A stretch of 64,000 nt of DNA from Serripes groenlandicus. Lineage: Eukaryota; Mollusca; Bivalvia; Cardiida; Cardiidae. Location of the stretch: positions 107,955,536-108,019,535 of the forward strand of contig JASEVX010000001.1 of NCBI GenBank assembly GCA_031761405.1. The letters are read 5' to 3'. This document shows, one piece after another, positions 1-11,446 of the stretch. Positions within the stretch are counted from its first letter, which is position 1, and the number at the start of each line of letters is the position of its first letter. The notes under the pieces are model-generated. The model saw only the letters and a list, made by a program, of their open reading frames with translations. It had not been told where the DNA came from and did no database searches. Position numbers and translations under genes: made by a program.

Positions 1-112
1 TGCAATAAAACAATACTATTTCTTTTTCTTTTGTCTCTCTTCTGTAAAATGATCTGCCCTTTTCCAGCCTCTCAAATCCCATAAACATTTCAAAATAAGG
101 ATTGTCTGGTTT

Positions 113-925
113 GAAAAGCATAACTGGTTCTGGGATTCCAGAATAAACTGTTTCAATGGATGAACTGATAACCAAGGATCTCAAAATAAACTGGTTCTAT
201 TGATTGACTGATAACCAGGGATCTCAAAATAAACTGGTTCAACCAAGGATCTCAAAATAAACTGGTTCTATTGATTGACTGATAACCAAGGATCTCAAAA
301 TAAACTGGTTCTATTGATTGACTGATAACCAGGGATCTCAAAATAAACTGATTCTATGGATCAACGAATAAACTGGTTCTACTGATCAACTGATAACCAG
401 GGATCTTGGAATTATGATAAACTGGTTCTCTTTATCAACTGATAACCAAGGATCTTTGAATTATGATAAACTGGTTCTCTTTATCAACTGATAACCAAGG
501 ATCTTTGAATTATGATAAACTGGTTCTGTTTATCAACTGATAACCAGGGATCTTTGAATTATGATAAACTGGTTCTGTTTATCAACTGATAACCAAGGAT
601 CTAGCAATAAACAGGTTCTATTGATTGACTGATAACTAAGGATCTGGCAATAAACTGGTTTTATTGATCGACTGATAACCATGGATCTGGCAATAAACTG
701 GTTTTATTGATTGACTGATAACTAAGGATCTGGCAATAAACTGATTTTATTGATCGACTGATAACCAAGGATCTCGCAATAAACTGGTTCTATTGATTGA
801 CTGATAACTAAGGATCTCGCAATAAACTGGTTCTATGGATCAACGAATAAACTGGTTCTAGTGGATCAACGAATAAACTGGTTTTTTGGATCGACTGATA
901 ACCAGGAATCTCAGAATAATTGATT
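113..925. repeat. Degenerate minisatellite, 43-49 bp unit, about 17 copies
   Basis: Each unit contains 'aaactggttct', a variable 8-10 bp stretch, 'actgataacca(a/g)ggatct' and 'aataa'. The left part uses a ~44 bp unit ending in 'ctcaaaataa'. The middle (about 400-600) uses a ~49 bp version with 'ttgaattatgat'. Some units are partly deleted (around 232-255 and 840-880). No open frame runs through it. Confidence 0.9.
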
Positions 926-1630
926 TTCTCTAACTTAAATACGCATTTTGCTTTTATAAAACACTTAACCTGTAACAGAAATGTAATTTAGATATTATAT
1001 TACTTGCTTCAATGAAAACTTTAAAAACACACAAACATCAAGAACATTGACCCCTTTTCAAAGACCTTTTTTTCTAATTCAGATTTTTTTTTAAATTAGT
1101 TATAGTTTTTATTTGTTTGGAACAAACAAATTTAGTTACTGCAATTCTGAAGCCGTTTGTCTTATGGAAAAGTCCATGAATTTCATACGCGTGAAAGTAG
1201 TACTCAATACTTGCTCTTACTTTTCAAATGTATCACGATATTTGAAATAATGATATATTTATATCGTCTTTGTTTTCTTATGTGGTTCTTATATTCAAAG
1301 AGAATTTGGAAATAAAATGAAACATTGTATTTTAAAACATGAACGTGGAGAGATTTATAAATCTCAATGAGTGAACTGCTACAGGGAGAACTATTTCCGA
1401 TTTAAGCTCCAGATACGGTATTTGAATTTTCAATCACGCATTGAAAATGTAGATAAAAACAGAATTGAAAATATTTTCTTTGTGCCTTGTCGGCCATATA
1501 AATATAGTATAAAGAATTAAAAAGCAAATATGTGCGTCATAAAATGCATTTAAAATGAGAGTAACACATTTGCAGAGAAATCGTGATCGTCGAATTCTAT
1601 TTATAAATACGACGGTATGGGGGGAGGGTC
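926..1630. other. AT-rich stretch without recognised feature
   Basis: AT-rich DNA with poly-T and poly-A runs. No long ORF and no copy of the repeat families seen elsewhere. Confidence 0.5.
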
Positions 1631-1634
1631 TAAA

Positions 1635-1745
1635 GTGCGGACGCGATCTGCGGACAAATACATTATAGAGGGAAAATGCGGACAAATGCAATATAGAGGG
1701 AAAATGCGGACGCTATAGAATATAGAGCAAATCTGCGGACGCTAT
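1635..1745. repeat. Short tandem repeat around 'atgcggac', about 30 bp period
   Basis: Four imperfect copies of 'gcggac(a/g)...atatagagggaaaat'. A lone related word, 'agagtaaaatgcggac', recurs near 2881. Noncoding. Confidence 0.6.
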
Positions 1746-3075
1746 GATTTGTTGTAAAAAATGTTTGATTAAAGATGGGCAAATGTGTATAATTTGTTAA
1801 CATATGATCATATCCGGGGTTTTCTTTTTAAATATATAATGTGTTTGATTGCTTTTATCAGTGATATAGATTAACCCAAAACTCGAGATCATGCTGAAAT
1901 GGAATCTCTTTGTAAAGTATTTTAACGACTTTCCTCTTTATATCATATCTATAGATATCAATAACGAGAATTGATGGATTGATTTTCCGACAAGTAAATG
2001 TCTTTTGACGCATCTGCAGCGGACGAAATTTGAAAACATTGTAAGAATAGAATAGGTTGCTAGTAACTAGCCATAGGTTTTGCTTCAATTATATCCTCTC
2101 CTTTACAATCGATTGAAGGGTCATGGGTTCTAGTTATTGTTTGGCCTCTTCATTTTCTACTTTGTAACTTTCAATAGTTTTTCCATGTGCCATACTACGA
2201 GGCAAATGATCCATGCAACATTCTATTCTGTAGGGTACTTGGAAGGGGCAGAACAATTTAAATAACAAATAAACAATAAGTATATATATATATATAACAC
2301 TGTTTCTAGTAATTATATATATATACAACAATAATACTAATCTATAACAAATAAGTTAAATGGTTTTTTCTTGCTGTGTAAACAGTAAAAAGCAACATAT
2401 ATTGAAAACATTGTGGGAAAAGGAGAATTTGCTTATTTAAACAATTTCTTAATTCCCATAACCTTTCTTTACCGTCGTATAAACCAAATTTGTATTTGAA
2501 GGCTGTTATAAGTAAAAAACTTAAATGTTGCCAATTTAATCACATATCTTATCATTATAATAGCCAAATAATTAACAAAAGTTACAATTAAAGTTCCGCA
2601 TCTGTTGTCAACATATCCACAGGTGCATTAACACAAGATTTGTGAAACCAACTGTGCATATATCACATTGTACCATGACGGTATCGACACATCCCGGCAA
2701 GTTACAAATACATAAATGTATATGATATGTTTATTGGGAAAAGGGGTTACATTTATAATTTGTTTGGAATGACACTCGTACACAATGGTAATTAATAGTG
2801 AATGGTCACGCATCCTTAATTAATTTGGCAAGCTTAAACACCCTTTAAAGGAAACAGCGGCCAGCTTAGGTATATACTGTAGAGTAAAATGCGGACAGCA
2901 AAGGTATTGGTTTTCTCTGGAGCATTTAATCCTTTTATAATGCAAATGAATTTAAAAGCCTCTGAAGTCTGAAGCATGTTTCTTTTAAAGTGCTCATATA
3001 AATATTAGTACTGCCTTTTTCCACAATATTTTCTACATGATTTCAATTACTCTTTCATTTGGATAGATGTTTCTT
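1746..3075. other. AT-rich stretch; AT dinucleotide run and one weak MITE-like fragment
   Basis: Contains TA-dinucleotide runs at about 2280-2330. A fragment at about 2400-2455 ('gaaaacattgtgggaaaaggagaa...') resembles the left hairpin arm of the TTAA-hairpin MITE family that dominates from 5.2 kb. Otherwise I see nothing. Confidence 0.4.
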
Positions 3076-3078
3076 TTT

Positions 3079-3660
3079 TTAGCTCACCTGAGCACGAAAT
3101 GCTGAAAGTTAGTTATTGTGATCTCCTTTTCTTCTACCAAACTGATTGGCAGATTTTCAAATTATTTTAAAGAAGTGTTCCTTGGCCGCCAGGGAGCGGG
3201 ACTTTTTTGCCTTATATGGCTATAGTGTAAACTCAAAAAAATCTTCTCCTCCAAAAGTGTCAAGCCGATTTTCAAATAATGTTGTAGAAATGTTCCTAGG
3301 GTGACCCTCTATCAGATTCCTTCCAGCCAAGTTGATTGGTCGAAAAACATGGCCGCCAGAGACGGGGCTTTTTTGCCTAATATGGCTATAGTAAAAACTT
3401 GAAAAATCTTCTCCTCCGAAAGTGTTTGGCCAATTTTCAATTCTTTTTGTAGAAATGTTCATTGGGAGACCATCTATCAGATTCCTCCAAGCCATGTTGA
3501 TTGGTCGGAAAACATGGCCACCAGGGGGCAGGGCTATGTGGCCTTATATGGCTATAGTGAAAACTTGAAAAATCTCTTGTTAAGCAGGAAGCTTTTGAAT
3601 AAGATTTTAGAAAACCCTTGGTCAATTGTGTTTTTTTTTGTAACAAAAATTGGTAAATAC
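3079..3660. repeat. Dispersed repeat with ~170 bp tandem core, about 3 copies
   Basis: Begins next to a small perfect hairpin, 'gctca-cc-tgagc', then carries about three units that each contain 'atggctatagt', 'aatcttctcctcc', 'gtagaaatgttc', 'tatcagattcc' and 'ttgattggtcg(g)aaaacatgg'. The class is common in bivalve DNA as I remember it. A related single-copy core is at 14270-14640. Short antisense open frames here are periodic by-products of the repeat. Confidence 0.7.
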
Positions 3661-3700
3661 TTAAATGAGTGAGTCGGGGCCATAATGGTTATCCATTTTT

Positions 3701-4871
3701 ATGCCCCCGGAATCACCGATTCGGTGGGCATCTAGTTTTTTGGCCTGTCTGCACGTCTGTCTGCACGTCTGTCCGCACGTCTGTCTGTCTGACTGTCTGT
3801 CTGCACGAAAAAAACTTTAACCTTGACCACTACTTTTGAACCATAACAGGTACGGCTACCATATTTCACATGTGTATTTCTTGTGACATGACCTTTCTGT
3901 CAGTACCAACATTTTTGACCTTGCGACCTTGACCTTTGACCTAGATGTTGCCATTCTCGAAAAAAACTTTAACCTTGGCCATTACTTTTGAACCATGACA
4001 GGTAAGGCTACCATGATTCACATGAGTATTCCTTGTGACATGACCTTTCTGTCAGTACCAACATTTTTGACCCTGCGACCTTGACCTTTGATCTTGTTGT
4101 TGCGATTCTCGAAAAAAACTTTAACCTTGGCCATTACTTTTGAACCATAACAGGAACGGCTACCATATTTCACATGTGTATTCCTTGTGACATGACCTTT
4201 CTGTCAGTACCAACATTTTTGACCTTGCGACCTTGACCTTTGACATAGATGTTGCCATTCTAAAAAAAAAACTTTAACCTTCACTACTACTTTTGAACCA
4301 TAACAGGTAAGGCTACCATATTTCACATGTGTATACCTTGTGACATGACCTTTCTGTCAGTACCAAATTTTTTCACCTTGACCTTTGATCTAGATGTTGC
4401 CATTCTCGATAAAAACTTTAACCTTGACCACTACTTTTGAACCATAACAGGTACGGCTACCATATTTCACATGTGTATACCTTGTGACATGACCTTTCTG
4501 TCAGTACCAACATTTTTTACCTTGCGACCTTGACCTTTGACCTAGATGTTGCCATTCTCGAAAAAATACTTTAACCTTGACCACTACTTTTGAACCATAA
4601 CAAGTACGGCTACCATATTTCACATGTGTATACCTTGTGGCATGACCTTTCTGTCAGTACCAAAATTGTTCAACTTGCGACCTTGACTTTTGACCTAGAT
4701 ATTGCCATTCTCGAAAAAAAAAATTAACCTTGACCACTTCTTTTGAACCATAACAGGTACGGCTACCATATTTCACATGTGTATTCCTTGTTACATGACC
4801 TTTCTGTCAGTACCAACATTTTTCACCTGGCGACCTTGACCTTTGACCTAGATGTTACTATTCGGGGGCAT
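3701..4871. mobile_element. Short-TIR element with ~150 bp tandem core (pearl/Helitron-like), about 7 copies
   Basis: The ends are inverted: 'atgcccccg(g)aat' at 3701 and 'attcgggggcat' ending at 4871. Just inside the left end is a 13-nt hairpin 'caccga-t-tcggtg', then a 'gtctgtctgcac' microsatellite. The body is about seven units of ~150 bp with 'ttttgaaccataacagg', 'tttcacatgtgtat', 'cttgtgacatgacctttctg' and 'accttgacctttgacct'. This layout (short inverted ends, tandem core, microsatellite, terminal hairpin) matches the bivalve pearl/Helitron-like non-autonomous elements. That class assignment is from memory. Confidence 0.75.
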
Positions 4872-5207
4872 CAGTGTTTCACAAACACATCTTGTTTTTA
4901 CATGTCTTTTGAAACTTGGAAATTAAATATAATATTCACATGTATGTCTCATGATTTATTTTTTATAGACAACTAAAATGGCATTTAATTTTAACGGATG
5001 CGTCATTTATTCTTTTACCCGAAGTTGTAATATTTATAAACAATGCAGTTTATAAATCACACATCTATGCAAATGCAAATGTTTGAACAGTTTTATGTAC
5101 CCAAACAAATTCAGTGCCTTCAGCGCTTTGATTAAGTTTCATTAACAGAATTGACTTTTCAATATGTAAGCTATCACAGTAATATTATGGATGAGATAAT
5201 AATACCT

Positions 5208-5440
5208 TTAACCCTTTCCCAGATATTATAGACGCGTTCTGACGCCTCTGCAGCAGACTACTTTTGAAAATCACTGAGGCAAAAGGAAAAATTGCTCATC
5301 ATGAGCAATTTCTCCTTTTGCCACAATTATTTCAACTCTTTTCAATGATTATACTTCCAATTATCGAGATTTCCAATACCTTTACCCAAATATTTTCAAG
5401 GTTGTCTGCTGCAGATTCGTTGTATGTGGGAAATGGTTAA
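5208..5440 (+). mobile_element. TTAA-hairpin MITE, first intact copy
   Basis: TTAA flanks both ends. Orientation is given as + when the hairpin lies nearer the left end. Hairpin tip is 'gctcat-c-atgagc'. The right half keeps 'gtctgctgcaga' and 'gtatgtgggaaatggttaa'. It shares its right TTAA with the next copy. Confidence 0.85.
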
Positions 5441-5586
5441 CTCTTTCAAGAATACAACAAATCAGCAGCAGACGACTTTGAATATATATAGGCAAAAATA
5501 ACAATCATCTTTTTAAATGAAAGTATCATTTAAGTCATCTGCTGCAATTTAGAAGTCAAATTTTGCTTCAAGGGGGAAAGGGATAA
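5437..5586 (-). mobile_element. TTAA-hairpin MITE, hairpin deleted
   Basis: Reverse-orientation copy that abuts the previous one through a shared TTAA. Both termini are recognisable ('ttaactctttc...' and '...gggggaaagggataa'). The internal hairpin is missing. Confidence 0.7.
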
Positions 5587-5788
5587 TACACTAACACTAA
5601 ACCATGTCAAGTGCAGCAAAACTACGGTCCTTAACCAATTGAAAATTCATAAGGCGTAACAAATTTGTGATGGTAAATTTATTTTGAATAACTGAAATGA
5701 TAATATCATCGAGTTGGAGGTTAGGGTGAACTGACTCCTATTTACAACTACAAGCCACTGAACATCTGACAAGTTTATGTCATGAAAT

Positions 5789-5933
5789 TTAATCCTTTCC
5801 CACATAAAACAAATCTGCAGCAGACTACTTTGAAAATGGTGAAGGTATAATTACTGAAAAAAGTTTGAAAAACATTGTGACAAAAGTTGTTTGCAGAGGT
5901 GTCAGAAAGTGTCTACAAGTGTGAAAGGGTTAA
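5789..5933 (-). mobile_element. TTAA-hairpin MITE, left hairpin arm only
   Basis: Starts TTAATCCTTTCCCACATA and ends GTGAAAGGGTTAA. Only the left hairpin arm ('aaacattgtgacaaaag') remains, joined directly to the 'gttgtttgcagaggtgtcag' tail. Confidence 0.75.
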
Positions 5934-6159
5934 CCCTTTCCCTCATATAGACGCTTTCTGACGCCTTTGCAGCAGACAGCTTTTTGAAAACATAGTGACA
6001 AAAGAAGAAATTGCACAAAACGTGCAATTTCTCCTTTTGCCACAATGTTTTCCACTTTAAGTTATAGGTTATCCATTCAATTATAGAGATTTTCCATTTT
6101 TTGACAAAATATGTTCAAAGTCGTCTGCTGCAGAATTGTCGTATGAGGGAAAGGGTTAA
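5930..6159 (+). mobile_element. TTAA-hairpin MITE, intact, CAC/GTG tip
   Basis: A clean 230 bp copy starting TTAACCCTTTCCCTCATA and ending TATGAGGGAAAGGGTTAA, with tip 'gcac-aaaac-gtgc'. It shares TTAA with the copy on its left and is a good subfamily reference. Confidence 0.9.
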
Positions 6160-6170
6160 TCCTTGACATA

Positions 6171-6288
6171 GTTTGCTCATGTTGAAGGTTTGGATATTTT
6201 GTATTTACATGTTGCTGTAGTAAAGGATAAAGCCACAGTGAATACCCACTGATACACAACCAGATCCAAACCTTCAACATGAGCAAAC
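6171..6288. repeat. Perfect 25-bp inverted repeat with 68-bp spacer
   Basis: The left arm 6171-6195 begins 'gtttgctcatgttgaagg' and the right arm 6264-6288 is its exact reverse complement. The sequence does not match the MITE consensus. It sits between an intact MITE and a degraded one. Confidence 0.9.
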
Positions 6289-6312
6289 ACTGTGCGAGTC
6301 TCATTACCACTA

Positions 6313-6444
6313 TTACCCAATTTGACACATCTGCAGCAGACTTCTTTTAAAAACAAAAACTGTCAATTGGGGAAATTGCTCAAAATAAGCCTAGATGTTT
6401 TCAAAGTCTTCCGCGGCAGAATTAATGTGTTGTATGTGGGTTAA
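6313..6444 (+). mobile_element. TTAA-hairpin MITE, degraded
   Basis: Recognisable by 'acacatctgcagcagac', 'aaattgctcaaaataagc', 'gatgttttcaaagtc' and 'tgtatgtgggttaa'. The right hairpin arm is gone. Confidence 0.55.
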
Positions 6445-6720
6445 TATATCTTTACAACGCAGGATTCAATTGCTGTCTATCATAACAACACGGCACAGTC
6501 ATTATAGATTCAAATGGGAAGCAATGACACAGTTTAAAATTGGGATTTTCTCACAAATTATGGCCGTAAATACATCAACTCTATACTATAAATCTTCATG
6601 AAATTGCACAGTGCTTTTTTCTGACCCAATACCTTATCATTTTATGGTGTGTTTCAGTTCTTTTAATAATTTACATATCAATATTATGATATATTATGAT
6701 ATAGAGACCAATGAAAAACT

Positions 6721-6775
6721 GTGATGATGAGCAATGTCTCCTTTTCTCACAATGTTTTCAAAGGTCATCTCTTAC
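6721..6775 (-). mobile_element. TTAA-hairpin MITE fragment
   Basis: Only the right hairpin arm ('gagcaatgtctccttttctcac') and the adjoining 'aatgttttcaaaggtcatct' remain. Confidence 0.5.
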
Positions 6776-6888
6776 AAAGGAATTTAAAGTATTAAGTGCT
6801 ATCAGGCACAGGGTTACAAACAATTAGAATAATACTAGTCTCCTGGCTTGGTCTATTGTCAGTTTGGTTCCATGGGAATCAAAATAAA

Positions 6889-7102
6889 TTAACCTTTTCC
6901 CCCATACAAAACAAACATAGAAGCAGACACAATTTAAGACATTTAAGTAAAATATGGAAAATGTCAATAAATGAAAATGGTATCTTTGAATGGCAAAAGA
7001 AGAAATTGCACTTCATGAGCGATGTCTTCTTTTGCCATACTGTTTTCAAAAGTTGATTGCTGCAAATGCGTGGGAATGTGTCTGCAAGTTGGGAAGGGTT
7101 AA
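6889..7102 (-). mobile_element. TTAA-hairpin MITE, diverged but complete
   Basis: TTAA at both ends (TTAACCTTTTCCCC ... GGGAAGGGTTAA). The hairpin arms have drifted ('ggcaaaagaagaaattgca' against 'gatgtcttcttttgcc') yet still pair. Confidence 0.8.
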
Positions 7103-7260
7103 AACATTGATACATGAAATTATTTGGTCTAATTCTAATGATAATAGCTTCATGAACCAGACCCAGCTAATGTCAGCATGTATTACAGGTAGGAATCAAA
7201 GCCCATCAAGATTTTAAAATAGGGGATAATGGTCAATTGTTAGCCCTGTGCACAATTTGT

Positions 7261-7506
7261 TTAACCCTTTCCCAATTATAGACACAATTTGACGCCTCTG
7301 ATGCAGACGACTTTCGAAAACGTTGTGGCAAAGGTGAAATTGCTCATGATGAGCAATTTTACCATTTGCCTTAATGTTTTCAACTCAATTTTAATAATTA
7401 AACTCTCATTTATGGATTTTTTTCACGTTTTTGTATATAGGTCTTCAAAGTCGTCTGCTCAGCATGCAGATTTGTTAGAAAGTGTCTGCATGTTGTAAAG
7501 GGTTAA
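7261..7506 (+). mobile_element. TTAA-hairpin MITE, complete
   Basis: Left end TTAACCCTTTCCCAATTA, right end TGTAAAGGGTTAA. Hairpin tip 'gctcat-g-atgagc'. The right terminal part carries a 'gtcagaaagtgtctgca'-like segment normally found in the opposite orientation, so it may be a recombinant of the two end types. Confidence 0.8.
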
Positions 7507-8134
7507 TTTGTTAAATCAGACAAGATCAAATAAGGCTGCCTGAATATTAGTGTGAAGAACAACAGTGTGGTAATGGTCCACTTAGATAATGAGTTGCAAG
7601 GTCACCCAGTTGCAAGTGAACATGTCAATAGACAAGAGGACAGCAGATGGTGTGTTAATGGTCAATGAAAGTCCTCCTCTTGACCATACAGATGTTGGTA
7701 ATTTTGAGTAATTATATTGTACTTCATCAATTGGTGCCATCACTTCACTAATTTAAGTATCTGGTAATTCTCCTGTCTAACCTTTTGATCAGATTATTAA
7801 ATGAGGTCTAGATAAGGAGGCATAAACCAGTCTTTGTGCCACATTATCACCTGTATAATTCAATTAATCACTTCTGCTGTGGGTACTCAAAAGGATCACC
7901 TCATTGAGACAATTATTTTGAGTACCAACAACATAGGTTTTTAGGGTGAAATAAGGATTTATGAATACAATGAAATGCTCCTTGTTTCAAGCTCAGTGTA
8001 ATCTTGATTGTACTTGACCTTCAGGTTCTCATCCTCCTTGAATCTGTGGGTTTGAGGCAAAACGGTTTAAACTACATATTGTTACAAGAGGCAGTGACAA
8101 TTCTTTCGCTTGAAGCCATCGGAAATGGATTGGT
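7507..8134. other. No gene seen; small 11-bp inverted repeat
   Basis: Non-repetitive to my eye except for a perfect inverted pair 'ggtactcaaaa' (7882-7892) and 'ttttgagtacc' (7916-7926) separated by 23 bp. Confidence 0.4.
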
Positions 8135-8364
8135 TTAACCCTTTCCATCATATAGGCGCTTTCTGACGCCTCTGCAGCAGACAGCTTTTTGAAAACATAG
8201 TGACAAAAGAAGAAATTGCACAAAACGTGCAATTTCTCCTTTTGCCACAATGTTTACCACTTTTTGTCATAGGTTATCCATTCAATTATGGAGATTTTCT
8301 ATGTTTTGACGAAATACGTTCAAAGTCCCCTGCTGCAGAATTGTCGTATGAGGGAAAAGGTTAA
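8135..8364 (+). mobile_element. TTAA-hairpin MITE, intact, CAC/GTG tip
   Basis: A 230 bp copy of the TCATATA...TATGAGG subfamily. One change lies in the right hairpin base ('aatgtttacc'). Confidence 0.9.
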
Positions 8365-8387
8365 ATGAATTTAACTGTTCACAGAAA

Positions 8388-8577
8388 TCCTTTCCCACAT
8401 ACAGCAAATCTGCAGCAAAAGACTTCTAAAACATCTGGTTGAAAATATGAGTTGAAAATATTGTCGCAAAAGGAGAAATTGCACATATTGAACAATTTCG
8501 TCCTTTGTCATAATGTTTTCAAAAAGTTGTCTGCTGCAGAGGCGTCAGAAAGAATCTGTATGGGGGAAAGGGTTTAT
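8388..8577 (-). mobile_element. TTAA-hairpin MITE, TTAA lost at both ends
   Basis: Body is 'cctttcccacatac...gggggaaagggttta'. Hairpin arms 'aggagaaattgcacat' and 'gaacaatttcgtcctt' are decayed. Confidence 0.75.
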
Positions 8578-8854
8578 TTGATATCCCAAGAAAATGGAAA
8601 TTTAATCTATGTTGTTTTTGAAGAAAAGTCTTGAATAATTGATATAACAATGGAGGAGTCTGACTCTGATAATAGGTCAGCTGTCAAACGCCTGAAGAAA
8701 ATAAATTCTGAAAAACTATGGGAAAGGGATGAAACATTGTTCACACTATTTGACTTAGTTTGATATAGACTTGTGATGCTACTGTTATATTCATTCAATT
8801 TATTCAAATTCTACAAACACTGTTTCTCAAATGAAATGTTGTAATGTTTGGTTA

Positions 8855-9130
8855 TTATGAGGACTTTCGGAGTCATCATGTGCCAAAAGGATTTGTTAGT
8901 TTGAACCCCAGCTTGGCCAACGTTTGACAAGTCACTTAGACAAGCGTCATTCGTCTTCCACCAATGGGCTAACAGTCTATGTGGAATAGCAGCCAGTTGC
9001 TCTGGGAAGTTTGTTGTGTGGAGTAATGGTGTAGGAAAGCCAGGAAACACATGTGTAGATGAACTGGCCGCCGTGATATGACTGAAAAGTTGTTGGTAAC
9101 GGCGTTAAACCCCAAACATTCAATCAATCA
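8855..9130 (+). mobile_element. tRNA-derived SINE
   Basis: The head carries a B-box-like 'gttagtttgaaccccag' near 8898. A middle segment 'gcgtcattcgtcttccaccaatggg' recurs inverted at about 22990. The tail 'ggccgccgtgatatgactgaaaa...ggcgttaaaccccaaac' followed by (aatc)n is the conserved 3' domain seen in mollusc SINEs. Plus orientation. Confidence 0.75.
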
Positions 9131-9343
9131 ATCCATTTATATCTCCTACCTGCATGAGTATAATGACCAGAAATACCCACACATGGAGAATAAGGCACAC
9201 AGATGTAATTAAACTTAATCAAATGAAATGAATTGTAAATAATTAATACCAATTATTCACCTTGCATGACATTATCTTAAATATTCAGCATTTCATGCTG
9301 AAGCATCAATTTGATTAACCCTTTTTTTTGACACAGTTATCCT

Positions 9344-9516
9344 TTAACCCTTTCCAACATCAGATATATTTTGACCCAGACGACTTTCGGAAACACTGTG
9401 ACAAATGGAGAAATTCTCCTTTAGCCACAATGTTTTCAATTCTTTTTAATAATGAAACCCTTATTTTTCACGTTTTTGTTTCTGCTGCAGATTTGTTGTA
9501 TTTTGGATAGGGTTAA
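9344..9516 (+). mobile_element. TTAA-hairpin MITE, shortened
   Basis: TTAA at both ends. The hairpin tip is deleted so the arms join as 'ggagaaattctccttt', itself a short palindrome. Confidence 0.75.
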
Positions 9517-9804
9517 CAAGAAGCTGCACAGACAGATTTTTGAAATATTGTAGGAAAAGAAGATTTTGAGAGAAATAAATCAGCAGACACAAATTGACAT
9601 ATCAGCAGCAGACACATTTTGAAACAAATTAATTGTGGCAAAAGGAGAAATCGCTCGTTTTAAAAGCAATTACTCCTCTCCCAACAATCTTTTCAACCCT
9701 ATTCAATGATCATAATTATTTAAATTTATTGAAATTATATATTTTACAGCCCAGATGTTTCCGAATTTGTCTACTGCTGATATGTTGTATGAGGGAAAGG
9801 GTAA
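9513..9804 (+). mobile_element. TTAA-hairpin MITE, composite
   Basis: A partial left segment (9513-9580) precedes a second copy with 'ggcaaaaggagaaatcgctcgttttaaaagcaattactcc' (in two arms) and the end 'gtatgagggaaagggtaaa'. It may represent two overlapping insertions. Confidence 0.6.
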
Positions 9805-9994
9805 AACAAGAGGTATTAGGTATTTTAATTAAGCATGTTTATAATCCCCATGGTGATGATTTGTTTTTGGTAGCTTTTTTTAGCCCCATGTGTGGTAAAT
9901 GAGCTTTAATTCATCACAGGTAATGATTGGTTTATTGCATTAATTTATTACACAGTCCATTTTCCCTTTTTTACTTCCTTATAACGAATGTATA

Positions 9995-10157
9995 CAATTG
10001 CAACAATTCTGCAGCAGAAGACTTTGAAAACATCTAGGCAATATGTGGAAAATCTCCATATATTAAATATTATTTAAATTATTACAATTATTAAATAGAG
10101 TTGAAAGCTCCTTATGAACAATTGCATCTTTAATCACAATGTCTTCAATTTTGTTAA
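9995..10157 (-). mobile_element. TTAA-hairpin MITE, right end missing
   Basis: Contains 'caattctgcagcagaagactttgaaaacatct' (in parts) and decayed hairpin arms. It stops at the TTAA that starts the next copy. Confidence 0.6.
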
Positions 10158-10391
10158 ACCCTTTCAATACAACAAATCTGCAGCAGACGACTACAAGAAC
10201 ATCTAGGCAAAACTATAAAACTATATATATATATATACTCTATAAATAAAAGTATAACGATTGAAAAGAGTTGAAACATTGTGACAAAAGAAAAATTGCT
10301 CGTTTTGAGCAATTTCTCCTTGTGTCACAATGTTTTCAAAAGCCTTCTGTTGCAGAGGCGTCAGAAAGAGTCTGTATGTGGGAAATGGTAA
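10154..10391 (-). mobile_element. TTAA-hairpin MITE with internal (TA)n
   Basis: Complete copy. Tip 'gctc-gtttt-gagc'. A (TA)9-like run at about 10223-10241 expands the left half. Confidence 0.8.
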
Positions 10392-10470
10392 AAGTCTTTG
10401 GTGTGACATGACGAAGGATCGAACCCAGGCTGGTCTCCCACTCTGACCAGGCGATTGATGATGATTATAT
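10390..10470 (-). repeat. SINE head fragment (B-box-like)
   Basis: On the minus strand it reads 'cctgggttcgatccttcgtc', a B-box-like word with a tRNA-like flank. Similar fragments lie at about 19100-19150 and 25650-25700. No tail is attached. Confidence 0.4.
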
Positions 10471-10986
10471 TCCAAAGTTAAATTACAGGAAACATAGCCT
10501 GTTCCCAAGCAATATAACTCTTATAATCCCACTTGCAGAAGGCAAAAATTTAAAAGCATTAGTTTACTATCGTGGCAAATGGAAAAAAGGCTCATTACAG
10601 CAACTCTATATATTATTTATACTTTTAACTTTCAGATATTTTACATTAGAAAAGGATAAGTCGCAGGATTGTTGTATTGGTATTTTCATTTGCAGTAGAA
10701 TTTGATATGAAATCATAAAACGGGAAAACACAACCACAGAAGAAAAGAGGTAAATTAATGGCATGAACAATATCCATGATTGGAATCAAAAACTGCATTG
10801 GAGGCATCATAAAGCTCCTTGATCGTTTGTACAAACTTTATGGGAGCATAGGATTCCAACTGGGCTCATATTACAGTATTCTTGAAAACGTGATTAAAAT
10901 TTCATGAGACTGGAAAATTATGTCTCCCTATAGACTAAGCTGGTAATCTACTAAAAAGCTGTGTCACCATAAAACAGGGACTTTTT

Positions 10987-11158
10987 TTAACCCTTTCCAA
11001 CATACAACAAGTCTGCAGCAGACAATTTTAAAATCATGCAAGCAAATATACATGTATACAACATCTCAATATGAGCAATTTCACCTTTGGCCACAATGTT
11101 TTCAAAAGTCATCTGCTGCTATTGCGTCAAAATGCGTCTGCAGGTGGGAATGGGTTAG
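10987..11158 (-). mobile_element. TTAA-hairpin MITE, right hairpin arm only
   Basis: Starts TTAACCCTTTCCAACATA and ends 'gcaggtgggaatgggttag'. The left hairpin arm is deleted. Confidence 0.75.
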
Positions 11159-11383
11159 CCCTTTCCCTCATTCAGACGCTTCCTAACGTCTCTGCAGCAG
11201 ACGGCTTTTTGAAAACATAGTGACAAAAGAAGAAATTGCTCAAAACAAGCAATTTCTTCTTTTGCAACAATGTTTTCCACTTTTAGTCATAGGTTATCCA
11301 TACAGTTAAAGAGATTTTTTTTTTTTTGACAAAATACGTTCAAAGTCGTCTGCTGCAGAATTGTCGTATGAGGGAAAGGGTAA
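11155..11383 (+). mobile_element. TTAA-hairpin MITE, intact body
   Basis: Left flank mutated to TTAG and right to GTAA. Tip 'gctc-aaaac-aagc', one base short of pairing. A 12-T run interrupts the right half. Confidence 0.85.
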
Positions 11384-11446
11384 AACACTTATCTATTCTT
11401 TTTAATAAGGTATATTCAAGTTGAAAGACTGTGAAGAAAACACTGG

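Noticed and set aside
113..925. CRISPR-like array
   Set aside because: Units are tandem and variable throughout, with no constant repeat plus unique spacer pattern, and the DNA is eukaryotic.
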